Part shown: piece after piece, positions 8,774 through 17,417 of the stretch
How the letters are laid out: each line of letters starts with the position of its first letter
How positions within the stretch are numbered: position 1 is the first letter of the stretch
Assembly (NCBI GenBank): GCA_031254105.1
Contig: JAIRVB010000041.1
Location: 41,979-105,978 of the forward strand
Direction: 5' to 3'
Length of the DNA stretch: 64,000 nucleotides
DNA from: Chitinispirillales bacterium
GTDB taxonomy: Bacteria > Fibrobacterota > Chitinivibrionia > Chitinivibrionales > Chitinispirillaceae
Notes under the pieces: model-generated
What the model was told of the DNA's origin: nothing
The model's input: the letters and a program-made list of their open reading frames with translations, nothing else
Databases searched by the model: none
Program-made: the position numbers and the translations under genes

Positions 8774-9027
8774 AAACGCATTTCGCATTTATTTTTTAGG
8801 AGGACATAATCATAATCCTGAATTTAATTCATTGTATGATATAAATATTATTGTAAATGATACTCAATATTTTGGTATTAAAAGTACTGCATCCAATATA
8901 TTTTCGAGGAGATTATTACTGTAATAAGCTGAAAAAAAATTTAAAAGATGGTGATAAAATCAGAGTAACCGGTTCGAAATCTTATGTTTACGGCGATATT
9001 ACTATTTATTTCCATAAAACGGATTAA
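8770..9027 (+). pseudogene. Decayed partner gene downstream of the AAA ATPase
   Basis: ATG at 8770 overlaps the ATPase stop (ATGA), the usual coupling of a second operon gene. The frame reads MKTHFAFIF and stops within a T6 run. One frame over, LGGHNHNPEFNSLYDINI and IVNDTQYFGIKSTASNIF read on until a second break near 8917. A third frame finishes GDYYCNKLKKNLKDGDK and IRVTGSKSYVYGDITIYF before a stop at 9027. With two single-base corrections this gives a protein of about 85 residues, rich in beta strands, that I do not recognise. Confidence 0.45.
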
Positions 9028-9043
9028 TAAGTATTGCATTTAG

Positions 9044-9151
9044 ACGCCTGTTCCTGCATTGACCGACAAAATTACAGAAAAGGTTTACACGCCCGTAAAC
9101 GCTATCGGGTTATCTCTTTATTTTAACGGAAAACAAGTCCGGTATTTGTGA
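9044..9151 (+). pseudogene. Possible C-terminal gene fragment
   Basis: A 35-codon frame without a start, bounded by TAG at 9041, reads like a protein end (VYTPVNAIGLSLYFNGKQV, then RYL and stop). Coding character is only suggested by the regular hydrophobic pattern. It may be a third remnant of the decayed accessory operon. Confidence 0.2.
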
Positions 9152-9152
9152 C

Positions 9153-9557
9153 TTACTCTCTCCTGTGCCCAATCGAAGAAAAATACTCTTCATCCGCTCT
9201 TTCACTTTCCATGAAATATGATACAATCCTGTCGGCTTTACGTTTGGCAAGCGTTGCGGTAGTGCGCGCTATTCCCTCTTCAGCGCACAGTTTTTCATTT
9301 ATGCTGTTAAGCACATCTCTAAGCGCGCCCAAATCATCGAATTTTGATGTATCTAATTTATGGACTCCATTTATAAAAATATCAAGCCCGTTGATCTCAT
9401 TTTCCAGGAGCGCCCGGTTTTCTCTAAATACATAGTTTGTTATGGAACCCTTATCATGATCTTCAATGTACTGCGCTACCTTTTCGCGCAAATGAACCTT
9501 AAGGTTTTCAAGCTCCAAAGTATAAATAACGATAAATGCGTTAACTTTACTTTTCAT
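9153..9557 (-). CDS. Hypothetical protein, helical
   Basis: 134 residues from ATG at 9557 with GGAAGGG about 6 bases upstream. The product is charged and mostly helical by pattern (LELENLKVHLREKVAQYIEDH; LGALRDVLNSINEKLCAEEG; TLAKRKADRIVSYFMES). No signal peptide, membrane segment or motif I recognise. It converges with the decayed ATPase operon (2 bases from the last remnant) and lies downstream of, and in the same direction as, the TPR/NTPase pair, so it may belong to the accessory block. A plus-strand frame over the same bases is a shadow. Confidence 0.6.
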   Translation of the reverse strand: MKSKVNAFIVIYTLELENLKVHLREKVAQYIEDHDKGSITNYVFRENRALLENEINGLDIFINGVHKLDTSKFDDLGALRDVLNSINEKLCAEEGIARTTATLAKRKADRIVSYFMESERADEEYFSSIGHRRE

Positions 9558-9805
9558 CTACGCCCTTCCGCTAAATAATTGATGGCTGGTTCATCATCAA
9601 TAAGAAAAGCAAATTAAAAACCGTTTTCATTTCAGGCGTGGTTGAAAAACTAGTCTATAGTTATTTTAAGATATATCTCTTTTGCACAAAAGCAAATTTC
9701 TTTTGTATATGCCATGCCACTGAAGCGGGTATATTAAGGTGTTGGAGTTTATCGGCTTAAAGCGGGGAGGGAACTGTTTATTACGAAAATGACCTGAAAA
9801 TGCGA

Positions 9806-11623
9806 TTATTCATTGTCTAATTGCGCGAGTTGCTCCTTAAGCCAGGTTTCAAATTCTGATGATGGTTTACCTGATGAGGCATAGGTTGTTTTCATATTTT
9901 GTTTATATGTTTTTGAATTTGGATGGTCTTCGTTGAATTTATTAATGAGTATCCGGTAAGATTTTACATATAGCTCCAATGCCTTATCATAATCACCCTG
10001 ATCACTATAAACCCTCGCCATGTTGTTATAGGTGGTGGCGGTAGAGGGGTGATCTTTACCAAGAACTTTTTCGTCAATAGCCAAAGCCTTACCGTAGAAA
10101 TCCAATGCCTTATCATAATCACCCTGATCACTATAAACCACCGCCATGTTGTTATAGGTGGTGGCGGTAGAGGGGTGATCTTTACCATGAACTTTTTCGT
10201 CAATAGCCAAAGCCTTACCGAAAAAACCCAAGGCATGATCATAATCTCCATGAGCCCTATAAACCCCCGCTATGTTATTATAGGTGGTGGCGGTAGAGGG
10301 GTGATCTTTACCATGAACTTTTTCTGCAATAACCAAAGCCTTATCGTAGAAATCCAAGGCTTTATTATAATAACCCTGATCCTCATAAACCCCCGCCATG
10401 TTGTTATAGGTGGTGGCGGTAGAGGGGTGATCTTTACCATGAACTTTTTCTTTAATAACCAAAGCTTTATCGTAGAATTCTAAGGCCTTATTATAATCAC
10501 CCTGAGCCCTATAAACCACCGCCATGTTGTCATAGGTGGTGGCGGTATCAGGGTGATCTTTACCAAGAACCTTTTCTCTAATAGCCAAAGCTTTACCGTA
10601 GAAATCCAAGGCCTTATCATAATCTCCCTGATAGCTATAGACCACCGCTATGTTGTTATAGGTGGTGGCGGTAGAGGGATGATATTTACCAAAAACTTTT
10701 TCGTAAATAGCCAAAGCTTTACCGTAGAAATCCAAGGCCTGATCATAATCTCCCTGATCATTATAAACCAACGCCATGTTGTTATAGGTGGCGGCGGTAG
10801 AGGGGTTATCTTTACCAAGAACTTTTTCGTAAATAGCCAAAGCCTTACCGTAGAAATCCAAGGCCTGATCATAATTTCCTTGACTGAAATAGACGAAAGC
10901 TATATCAGAATAATAGTTGTCAAATTCGTTCCGATATAATGGTACCATATCATTAAACGACTTATAGAAACGATTAAGCTCAATTGCGGGCAAGGTATGT
11001 ACAGAACTATTTAATTTTAAAATTTCAAGCAGCGTTTCAAAAGCCTGCTTCTTTTCATGATTCGATAGGTTATTGTACTTTTCCAGATAATATTCAAGTA
11101 ATTCTTTGTTAGCTTCGCTATATTGATTCAAAGTATCAGGTTCACGTTCACGTTCAATTTTTCCATGTCTCTCATTCACAAAATTAGCGTAATAAACAAA
11201 AAACGAGTTGAAATCCGGCGCGTTACGCGCAATATTTATCCGAAAATACATCGGCATCATAAAAACCAGCACACAAGGTAATTCCGCCAAATCATCCCGC
11301 ATTACATTAAGTATCTGAAAAAACTCCGCGTCATTTAAATCACCGCAAGCTAATTGGAAATTAGCGAGAAATACAATTTTCGCGTTCTCTTTTATCAAAG
11401 AGCTCAAAGCGGCGTACGAGAATCGCGCGTTCTTTCCGATCTCGTTACAATTGATTATTTGAAATACGTCAGGGGGGAAACGCTCACGCATTTTTTCGGC
11501 AAATTCGATTTGAGGGAGCATTGCATCGGCAACCACACAGAAAAAAGCGTTTCCCTCTTGAATAAGAATTCTCTTATAAAGACGTTCAAATTCTGATTGG
11601 TCATATTGAACTAATGATTTCAA
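9806..11623 (-). CDS. TPR-repeat protein with N-terminal alpha/beta domain (partner of NTPase)
   Basis: 605 residues. TTG start whose TTGA overlaps the stop of the upstream NTPase gene, so the two are translationally coupled. Residues 1-160 form an alpha/beta domain (FFCVVADAML, VFQIINCNEIG, AKIVFLANFQLACGD, LPCVLVFMMPMYF) that looks like a P-loop-type fold without a Walker A. Then come seven full kinesin-light-chain-type TPR units of exactly 42 residues (pattern GDYDKALDFYGKALAI.EKV, then .GKDHPSTATTYNNMA.VY) and a divergent eighth. The short C-terminus ends in a Gln/Leu-rich helix. In STAND-like systems such a repeat array serves as the sensor arm; here that is inference. No transmembrane segment. 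Confidence 0.8.
   Translation of the reverse strand: MKSLVQYDQSEFERLYKRILIQEGNAFFCVVADAMLPQIEFAEKMRERFPPDVFQIINCNEIGKNARFSYAALSSLIKENAKIVFLANFQLACGDLNDAEFFQILNVMRDDLAELPCVLVFMMPMYFRINIARNAPDFNSFFVYYANFVNERHGKIEREREPDTLNQYSEANKELLEYYLEKYNNLSNHEKKQAFETLLEILKLNSSVHTLPAIELNRFYKSFNDMVPLYRNEFDNYYSDIAFVYFSQGNYDQALDFYGKALAIYEKVLGKDNPSTAATYNNMALVYNDQGDYDQALDFYGKALAIYEKVFGKYHPSTATTYNNIAVVYSYQGDYDKALDFYGKALAIREKVLGKDHPDTATTYDNMAVVYRAQGDYNKALEFYDKALVIKEKVHGKDHPSTATTYNNMAGVYEDQGYYNKALDFYDKALVIAEKVHGKDHPSTATTYNNIAGVYRAHGDYDHALGFFGKALAIDEKVHGKDHPSTATTYNNMAVVYSDQGDYDKALDFYGKALAIDEKVLGKDHPSTATTYNNMARVYSDQGDYDKALELYVKSYRILINKFNEDHPNSKTYKQNMKTTYASSGKPSSEFETWLKEQLAQLDNE
9960..10885 (-). repeat. 126-bp tandem repeat inside the TPR gene (about 7.5 units)
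   Basis: The TPR units repeat at the DNA level with a period of 126 bases. Phrases such as GTTGTTATAGGTGGTGGCGG and GTAGAGGGGTGATCTTTACC recur almost unchanged in successive units. Synonymous positions are conserved too, which points to recent duplication or gene conversion and to possible copy-number variation between strains. Confidence 0.85.
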
Positions 11624-12900
11624 TCCAGCACATCCGGATGATTATCTATATAGTCCCGAACAAGAGGATGCAGATTTACCCAACGATCCCCATTATTGTA
11701 CTCTAAAATTGCCCCACAATAGAGTAATTCGAACGATTCGGCGTCTGGCCGCGGTATGTGATCTCCTTTATATATCTCTTCTATTCTTTTATAATGTTTT
11801 CCTTTTACCATAAAAAATACATCTGTGGTAAATTTATTAATTGTAAAATTTACAGATTCCATATCAATTACCTTTTTGTTACGCATATAAGCTTCAAACG
11901 CGCAATTTGACAGTAATTTACAGGTATGACGCAAATATCCGCCTGTCTTGATGATTATAGTTTTCAAGACATCCTTATCAAATAAAGATTCATCCGCTCT
12001 TTTCAGTATCAATTCACGAATTACATCAATTCCTTCCTGATAAGCGGAGCCATCCTTATTGTGTGTTTTGATCATTGGGATTACGGTGGGTACAAAAAAA
12101 TAGTTTAACGCCGCAACGGCATCGGGCGAACGGTATATTGACAGTGGGCAGGTCATAACCAAATGAGCCTTGATATCGGAAATAGCTGAGATGTCTTCAC
12201 AAAATAGCTTTCTGGCATATTCATATCTGCCTTTTTCGAGTCCATCTATTATGATGACTATTGATTTTTTAGTTTGCTCATTCAAATGATTAATAAAAGC
12301 ATTTAATGACGCAACTATACTGCCTATATTCGGTTGAATTTCCAATCGCAATTCTTTGCTGAATCCTGAAGCCATTTTCAACGATGCGGTAATTCCGACA
12401 GTAGCTGTAATCAATGAAAGAACCGATGCTGGCGCTTCAACGCCAACCTTCGCGTCTTTAACCCAATATTTCTTTATATTTGTAGTTGATAAAGAATCAT
12501 AAAAAGCATTTACAATGCGTTTGTCAACTGTTAGCTCGTTATTTTTTGCGTATTCCGCCGTCCGTTCAATTATCCGCATGAGAACATCAATATAATCGAA
12601 ATTTTGTAAATCTAAATCTTGTGTGGCATTAACAGTTATACATGGGATTTCGTAATCAGCCAGTTCTTTCATCAACATCCGCAATTCGGTTGACTTTCCG
12701 CAACCCATATGCCCGACAACTAACAAACGGGTAGGTTCATCCGCTATCGTAATATGCTCGAACAAGGTATCATAAAATTCGCGCTGCGAACAATCTCTTA
12801 CCGCGGCGGTTTTTTGATAAAACTTAAGCTGATCGCTTTTTAATGGTTCCGGCTTAAATATATTCACAACATCCTTAACAGACTTAGCAAGTTGGTTCAT
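11620..12900 (-). CDS. P-loop NTPase (STAND/AAA-like), first gene of a two-gene system
   Basis: 426 residues from ATG at 12900, chosen for AGGAG 11 bases upstream; the frame is open 23 codons further but without a site. Walker A is GHMGCGKST (residues about 63-71) and Walker B is SIVIIIDGLEKG (about 213-224). A following MTCPLSIYRSP resembles a sensor motif and GGYLRHTCKLLSNCAFEA a helical lid, as in archaeal-type/STAND ATPases. The C-terminus is a winged-helix-like LLYCGAILEYNNGDRWVNLHPLVRDYI. Two short hydrophobic stretches around residue 160-180 might touch a membrane. It overlaps the TPR gene by four bases. Paired NTPase plus repeat-sensor genes are typical of bacterial conflict systems; no known subtype is recognised. 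Confidence 0.78.
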   Translation of the reverse strand: MNQLAKSVKDVVNIFKPEPLKSDQLKFYQKTAAVRDCSQREFYDTLFEHITIADEPTRLLVVGHMGCGKSTELRMLMKELADYEIPCITVNATQDLDLQNFDYIDVLMRIIERTAEYAKNNELTVDKRIVNAFYDSLSTTNIKKYWVKDAKVGVEAPASVLSLITATVGITASLKMASGFSKELRLEIQPNIGSIVASLNAFINHLNEQTKKSIVIIIDGLEKGRYEYARKLFCEDISAISDIKAHLVMTCPLSIYRSPDAVAALNYFFVPTVIPMIKTHNKDGSAYQEGIDVIRELILKRADESLFDKDVLKTIIIKTGGYLRHTCKLLSNCAFEAYMRNKKVIDMESVNFTINKFTTDVFFMVKGKHYKRIEEIYKGDHIPRPDAESFELLYCGAILEYNNGDRWVNLHPLVRDYIDNHPDVLD

Positions 12901-13144
12901 ATATAATTTTTCTCCTAATCTGCGTAATTCACCAAAATATAAAAATAGTATCCGGATTATTAATATCAATAAAATTGGGGAGTTATCGAAGTAATCACTT
13001 TGTGCCGCTTAACAGCCAAACTTACTAAAAACAGAAACTTTGGGAGTTTCATAATAAAATGGTTATCAAATCCATGCCTGCCATAACTTATTTTTTGTAC
13101 CTCAAACAAATACAACCAATCACAAAAACAGGAGCCGCCGCCCA

Positions 13145-14240
13145 ATGTCCGACACACTCGACAACGCCAGAATAAAAGAGCTGAAAAAAAGGGTAGATAA
13201 TCTTCGGGGGTATCTTTGACATAGACAACCGGAAGAATCAGATAAGCCAGCTTGAATCCCAATCCGCTCAGAATGGTTTTTGGGATAACGCGGACAGCGC
13301 GAATAAAACACTTAAAAACATAAAAGACTTGAAGCGGATAGTTGAGCCCTGGGAAAAAGCTAATTCTGAAATTGATGATCTGGCGGAGTTTTTCACCCTC
13401 GCCGTGGAAGAAGATGACAAAGATACGCTGCTTGCGCTTGTTGAACAGGCCAACGCTCTCGAAAAAGAGATCGCGCATATAGAGTTCATCCGTAAACTAA
13501 GCGGTGAAGACGATATTGCCGACGCCATTCTCACAATACACAGCGGAGCGGGCGGTACGGAATCATGTGACTGGACTGATATGCTTTTTCGTATGTATGT
13601 ACGCTATATGGAGCGTACAGGGTATTCTTACACTGTCCATGAAATTTCCCCGGGAGATGAGGCGGGGATTAAAAGCGTTACCATAGAGGTAAAAGGCGAA
13701 TACGCTTACGGTCACCTTAAAGCTGAAACCGGAGTACACCGTCTTGTACGCATCTCACCTTTTGATTCAAACGCACGCAGGCATACGTCGTTTTCTTCTG
13801 TATACGCGTATCCGATTATGGATGAAATTGAGGATTATGAAATTGAGGAAAAAGATATAAGGGTAGATACATACAGGGCAAGCGGAGCGGGGGGGCAGCA
13901 TATTAACAAAACAGACAGCGCCGTACGCATGACTCACATTCCTACGGGGATAGTTGTCGCCGTCCAGAATGAACGTTCTCAGATGAAAAACCGCGCGACA
14001 GCGCTTAAACTTCTGAAGGCAAGGGTACGCCAGCACTACAGAGAAATTGAGGAGCGGGAGCGCGAATCAAAACTTACGGAAAAGAAGAAAATCGAGTGGG
14101 GAAGCCAGATTCGTTCTTATGTGCTTCACCCGTATAACATGGTTAAAGATCACCGCACAGAAGCTGAGACAAGCAACACTCAGGCGGTGCTTGATGGGGA
14201 TATAGATATGTTCATAGAAGCGTATCTGTTAAGTTTATGA
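13145..14240 (+). CDS. prfB: Peptide chain release factor 2 (programmed +1 frameshift)
   Basis: Terminates translation at UGA and UAA. The gene starts at ATG 13145 (AGGAG 10 bases upstream), reads 24 codons to an in-frame TGA at 13217, and continues in the +1 frame (DIDNRKNQISQLE) to 14240. Diagnostic motifs are the anticodon-like SPF in RISPFDSNARRHTSF, GAGGTESCDWTDMLFRMY and the GGQ catalytic loop in ASGAGGQHINKTDSAVR. The product is about 364 residues, normal for RF2. Its stop overlaps the next start (ATGA), so it is coupled to the YkgJ-like gene. Confidence 0.97.
13202..13220 (+). promoter_or_regulatory. prfB: prfB autoregulatory +1 frameshift site
   Basis: CTTCGGGGGTATCTTTGAC: a G-rich Shine-Dalgarno-like stretch sits just before the slippery CTT and the TGA-C stop context. 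When RF2 is scarce, the ribosome slips from CTT to TTT and skips one base; when RF2 is plentiful, it terminates at TGA. This matches the textbook site in arrangement and position (codon 25). Confidence 0.95.
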
Positions 14241-14779
14241 AAAAGCGTGAAAAAAAGTCTTACGTAAAATGCGTCCGCTGCGGCGGATGCTGCCGGGTTC
14301 CTGTTGTACCCGTAACTCACAGGGATCTTGAGAGACTTGTAAAGTTCACAGGTACAGCGCCGAATGCGATTGTGCGGTTCTGTCCATTTTCAGAGATGGA
14401 GTATGACTCGGATTCCGGTTTGTGGATAAAATTCCGATATGGTAAGCACGCAATGGTTCTTCGCAAGAGATCTGAAAAATGTATCTTTCAGACCCCTATG
14501 CGCAGCTGCTCAGCCTACGAAGCAAGACCCCAAACCTGCCGCACATTTCCCTACAGCGTAGACACGGATGACAGTGAGAACGTTGAGATTAACCTTAATG
14601 AAGTATTTGACTGTAACGCCGCCCCATGTGAAGAAAGTGATGTTGACATCGACACACTTCTCAGCGACAGTCTGAATGAAACATGTGAGGACGCGGAGTA
14701 TCATAATTTAGTCAAGCGATGGAACAAATCCGAAAATAAGGGCGGAACAGCGGATTTTCTTAAGTTTATCGGGTTTTGA
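14237..14779 (+). CDS. YkgJ-family cysteine-cluster protein (zinc/iron-chelating domain)
   Basis: 180 residues. The N-terminal YVKCVRCGGCCRVPVVPVT carries the CxxCxxCC cluster (residues about 9-16), with further cysteines in RFCPF, KCIFQ, RSCSAY, QTCRTFPYS, DCNAAPC and ETC. The pattern C..C..CC ... C ... C..Y ... CR.FP is that of the CxxCxxCC family (PF03692), thought to bind Fe-S or zinc. Biological role is unknown. It overlaps prfB by four bases and precedes an ABC permease by 38 bases. Confidence 0.85.
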   Translation: MKKREKKSYVKCVRCGGCCRVPVVPVTHRDLERLVKFTGTAPNAIVRFCPFSEMEYDSDSGLWIKFRYGKHAMVLRKRSEKCIFQTPMRSCSAYEARPQTCRTFPYSVDTDDSENVEINLNEVFDCNAAPCEESDVDIDTLLSDSLNETCEDAEYHNLVKRWNKSENKGGTADFLKFIGF

Positions 14780-14817
14780 TCAAGCGTTTACAAACAATAT
14801 AGAGGGTAAAACCGTAG

Positions 14818-15474
14818 ATGGCAGGAATACTGACTGTTTTGCAAAAAGAGCTGGCTAGCTTTACAGGCAGCGACAAAGGGGTATTTTTTGTCTATGCGAT
14901 AATTGTAACGGTATGGAGCTTCATGCTTCTCACCGGTGAAGAGGGAATGGGCGGTCAGCTGTGGTTTGTATTTTTTTCGGTAATTGTGGCGGCTAATTTT
15001 TCCAGTACTGTTTTTATCTCTGAAAGAATAAGCGGCAACCTTGAGGTTTTTATTACATCAGGACTTTCCAGAGATGCTATACTGTTTGGAAAGATGATTT
15101 TTGTTATCATTATGACTGCGGTAGTCGGTCTAAGCTGCGCGGTTCTTGCCGCGGTTTTGGGAGCTGTATTACCTGAAATTGGAGATGGCCGGACTTTCGG
15201 AGTCTATGATGCTTCTCTTTATTTGTCCGCCACATTCCTTAATGTAGCCTCAAGCGCGTATCTCTCGGTTCGCCTGAGTAACCCAAGACTTTTGCATTTT
15301 ATAAATATCTTCATGTTAGGAGCGGTTGTAATCGCATACAGCTTGCTGTCTGCCTTGTATAATCTTCATGATATTTTTCTGCTTCTGGGATTTCTCTTAC
15401 TTGGCATATTGTTCACACTTCTGGCGAAGCGGGAATTTGCCGGAGAACGTATTATCCAGCCTGTGATATTTTGA
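14818..15474 (+). CDS. ABC-2-type transporter permease
   Basis: 218 residues with six predicted membrane segments (for example FFVYAIIVTVWSFMLL, WFVFFSVIVAANF, FVIIMTAVVGLSCAVLAAVLG, FLLLGFLLLGILFTLLA). The short amphipathic start ILTVLQKELASFTG and the loop ISERISGNLEVFITSGLSRDAILFGK match the ABC-2 fold, in which the ERxxGxLE..L..Gxxr..ilxGK loop contacts the ATPase. No partner ATPase lies next to it, so substrate and direction are unknown. Probably co-transcribed with prfB and the YkgJ-like gene. Its end is 3 bases from the convergent ABC-F gene. Confidence 0.75.
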   Translation: MAGILTVLQKELASFTGSDKGVFFVYAIIVTVWSFMLLTGEEGMGGQLWFVFFSVIVAANFSSTVFISERISGNLEVFITSGLSRDAILFGKMIFVIIMTAVVGLSCAVLAAVLGAVLPEIGDGRTFGVYDASLYLSATFLNVASSAYLSVRLSNPRLLHFINIFMLGAVVIAYSLLSALYNLHDIFLLLGFLLLGILFTLLAKREFAGERIIQPVIF

Positions 15475-15477
15475 ACA

Positions 15478-17409
15478 CTATTGATTCTGTGTTACTGTCA
15501 GCCATCTGTCCATAAGTTCGTCAAGCTCCGCCTTTAACTGTGTAAGTAAAGTTGATGATGACTGAAGAAGCTCATGGTTAAGCGCGTTTGCGGGATCATT
15601 GAGGATCGATTCCTGAAGAACGATTTTTGTTTCCTGGCGCTCTATCTCCTGTTCAAGTTTTAACGCTTCCCGCTCAAGTTTTTTGCGCTGCTCTCTCCCT
15701 TTTACCCTGTCTTCCTTCCCGCCGTTTACACGAAGATCGGCTCCGTCATTCCCGTGAAGGCGGGAATCCGTTGTTCTTTCTTTTTTATTCCCGGTTTCTT
15801 CTTCCGGTTGGCCGAAAAGCGTCTCCAGATAATATCTGTAATCAGTCAAACTTCCGGGAAAATCGCGGACAAGTCCCGGCCTGACCTCAATAATGCGTGT
15901 GGCCAAGCGCGAGATGAAGTACTCATCATGAGAGACAAACAGTATGGTTCCACTGTAAGCGGCCATTGATTCGGACAGCGCTTCAATGGATGAGATGTCA
16001 AGATGGTTTGTGGGTTCATCAAGCAGAAGAACGTTTCCGGGACTTGCCATAATTGAAGCAAGCACGAGCCTTGATTTCTCACCTCCGGAAAGAACCTTTA
16101 CCTGTTTTTCAACACTATCGCCGCTGAACAAAAAAGCGCCTAGCGCATTTCGAATATAATTTTTTTCGCGGTTTGCTGAAGCCGCGGCTACGGTATCATA
16201 CAGTGTATTCTCACCATTAAGCTGCTCCAGCTGATGCTGGCCAAAATAGCGCAGTACTGTGTTATGTCCAAGCTGCATTATGCCGCTTGACGGTTGTAAC
16301 ATCCCCGCAAAAAGTTTTAATAGTGTGGATTTACCCGCGCCGTTTGGGCCAATGATCGCAACTTTTTCGCCCCTGCGAATCTCAAGTGTAAGATTGTCAA
16401 GCACGGTCTTATCGCCGTAACCAGTTGAACAGTTTTTTAGGCGCAGCGGAACAGCTCCCGATTCGCCGGAACATGTAAAAGTAAAGTGAATTGTTTTTTG
16501 CTGAGCTTCGGAAACCGGCATTTCAGCTTTTAGGTTTTCCAGTAGTTTGGCTCTTGACTGCGCCTGAGTGGCCTTGCTTGCTTTGGCTTTGAACCGCTCG
16601 ATAAAACGTTCGTTTTGAGCGATTTTCAGTTCCAGATTTTTCGTTCTGTTGCGGTCGGCTGTCTCTTGTTCGGTTTTGGCTTTCATGCATTGATCATAGT
16701 TGCCGCTATAGATGCGAACAGAGTGGCTTTTGATATCCGCGGTGTGAGTGCTTAATCTGTTGAGGAAGTCGCGGTCGTGACTGACGATGAGCATTCCGCC
16801 TTTGTATCTGTAAAGAAATTTTTCAAGCCAGATTAAAGAGTCCATATCAAGATGGTTTGTGGGTTCGTCAAGGAGCATAAAATCCGGGCTTTGCAAAAGA
16901 AGCCGTCCCAGCACCGCTCTCATGCGGTATCCTCCGGAAAGATTACTCAGCGGCTTTTCCCAAAAATCCTGCGGAACCCCCAGGCCGCACAAAATCATCT
17001 CCGCCCTGGCTTTCAAAGCAAAGCCGTTATGGTGAGCCATATTTTTTTCAAGTTCATCAAGCCGGCTAAAAGCGTTTGTATCCCCACGGCTGATGCTGTC
17101 AGCGACTTCGCCGAGTGTTTGCTCATATTGCAGAAGGTGCTTAAAAGGTTCAAGCACCACGTCAAGCGGTGTCTGTTCGTCAAGAGTTTCGACCTCCTGA
17201 GGGAGCCATCCTGTTGTCATACCGCTTGGGAACTGTATTGATCCTTTGTCCGGCTGTTCAATGTTTTGTATTAACTTTAACAACGTTGTCTTGCCCGATC
17301 CGTTAGGCCCTATGAGAGAGGTACGGTGTTTCTCATTGATGCTGAAAGTCACGTTTTCAAACAGTATTTTTTCGCCGTATTGTTTGGAGATATTGTCGAA
17401 TGTTATCAT
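15478..17409 (-). CDS. ABC-F family ATPase (translation factor, Uup/YdiF-like)
   Basis: 643 residues without membrane segments. It has two ABC cassettes: Walker A GPNGSGKTTLLKL with LSGGYRMR and LLLDEPTNHLD in the first half; GPNGAGKSTLLKL with LSGGEKSRLVLA and LLLDEPTNHLD in the second. They are joined by a charged linker (QETADRNRTKNLELKIAQNE). The tandem, soluble layout is that of ABC-F proteins that bind the ribosomal E site. A coiled-coil C-terminal domain follows (LEREALKLEQEIERQETKIV). Just before it, DSRLHGND is encoded by a REP-like sequence inserted in frame. Function as housekeeping factor or resistance factor cannot be told from sequence alone. Confidence 0.9.
   Translation of the reverse strand: MITFDNISKQYGEKILFENVTFSINEKHRTSLIGPNGSGKTTLLKLIQNIEQPDKGSIQFPSGMTTGWLPQEVETLDEQTPLDVVLEPFKHLLQYEQTLGEVADSISRGDTNAFSRLDELEKNMAHHNGFALKARAEMILCGLGVPQDFWEKPLSNLSGGYRMRAVLGRLLLQSPDFMLLDEPTNHLDMDSLIWLEKFLYRYKGGMLIVSHDRDFLNRLSTHTADIKSHSVRIYSGNYDQCMKAKTEQETADRNRTKNLELKIAQNERFIERFKAKASKATQAQSRAKLLENLKAEMPVSEAQQKTIHFTFTCSGESGAVPLRLKNCSTGYGDKTVLDNLTLEIRRGEKVAIIGPNGAGKSTLLKLFAGMLQPSSGIMQLGHNTVLRYFGQHQLEQLNGENTLYDTVAAASANREKNYIRNALGAFLFSGDSVEKQVKVLSGGEKSRLVLASIMASPGNVLLLDEPTNHLDISSIEALSESMAAYSGTILFVSHDEYFISRLATRIIEVRPGLVRDFPGSLTDYRYYLETLFGQPEEETGNKKERTTDSRLHGNDGADLRVNGGKEDRVKGREQRKKLEREALKLEQEIERQETKIVLQESILNDPANALNHELLQSSSTLLTQLKAELDELMDRWLTVTQNQ
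15744..15775. repeat. REP-like motif inside the ABC-F coding sequence
   Basis: GTCATTCCCGTGAAGGCGGG followed by AATCCGTTGTT. The same pattern, slightly changed, stands at the end of dinB (20894-20921, CGTTATCCCTGCGAAGGCGG then GGATGCGTTGTT). This motif is a widespread bacterial intergenic repeat; here its translation adds about a dozen residues to the linker before the C-terminal coiled coil. Confidence 0.65.
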
Positions 17410-17417
17410 AGATTACT

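Noticed and set aside
10049..10939. Plus-strand open frames with repeated GGGGRGVIFTMNFF pattern opposite the TPR array
   Set aside because: They are the antisense of the 126-bp TPR-coding repeats; the codon pattern, start sites and overlaps fit the minus-strand protein.
12966..13144. tRNA or small RNA in the gap before prfB
   Set aside because: No cloverleaf or strong hairpin could be traced by eye; a tRNAscan/Infernal run would be decisive.
12966..13534. Minus-strand frames of 170 and 88 residues over the prfB start
   Set aside because: They are shadows of prfB, which has the known frameshift arrangement and all family motifs.
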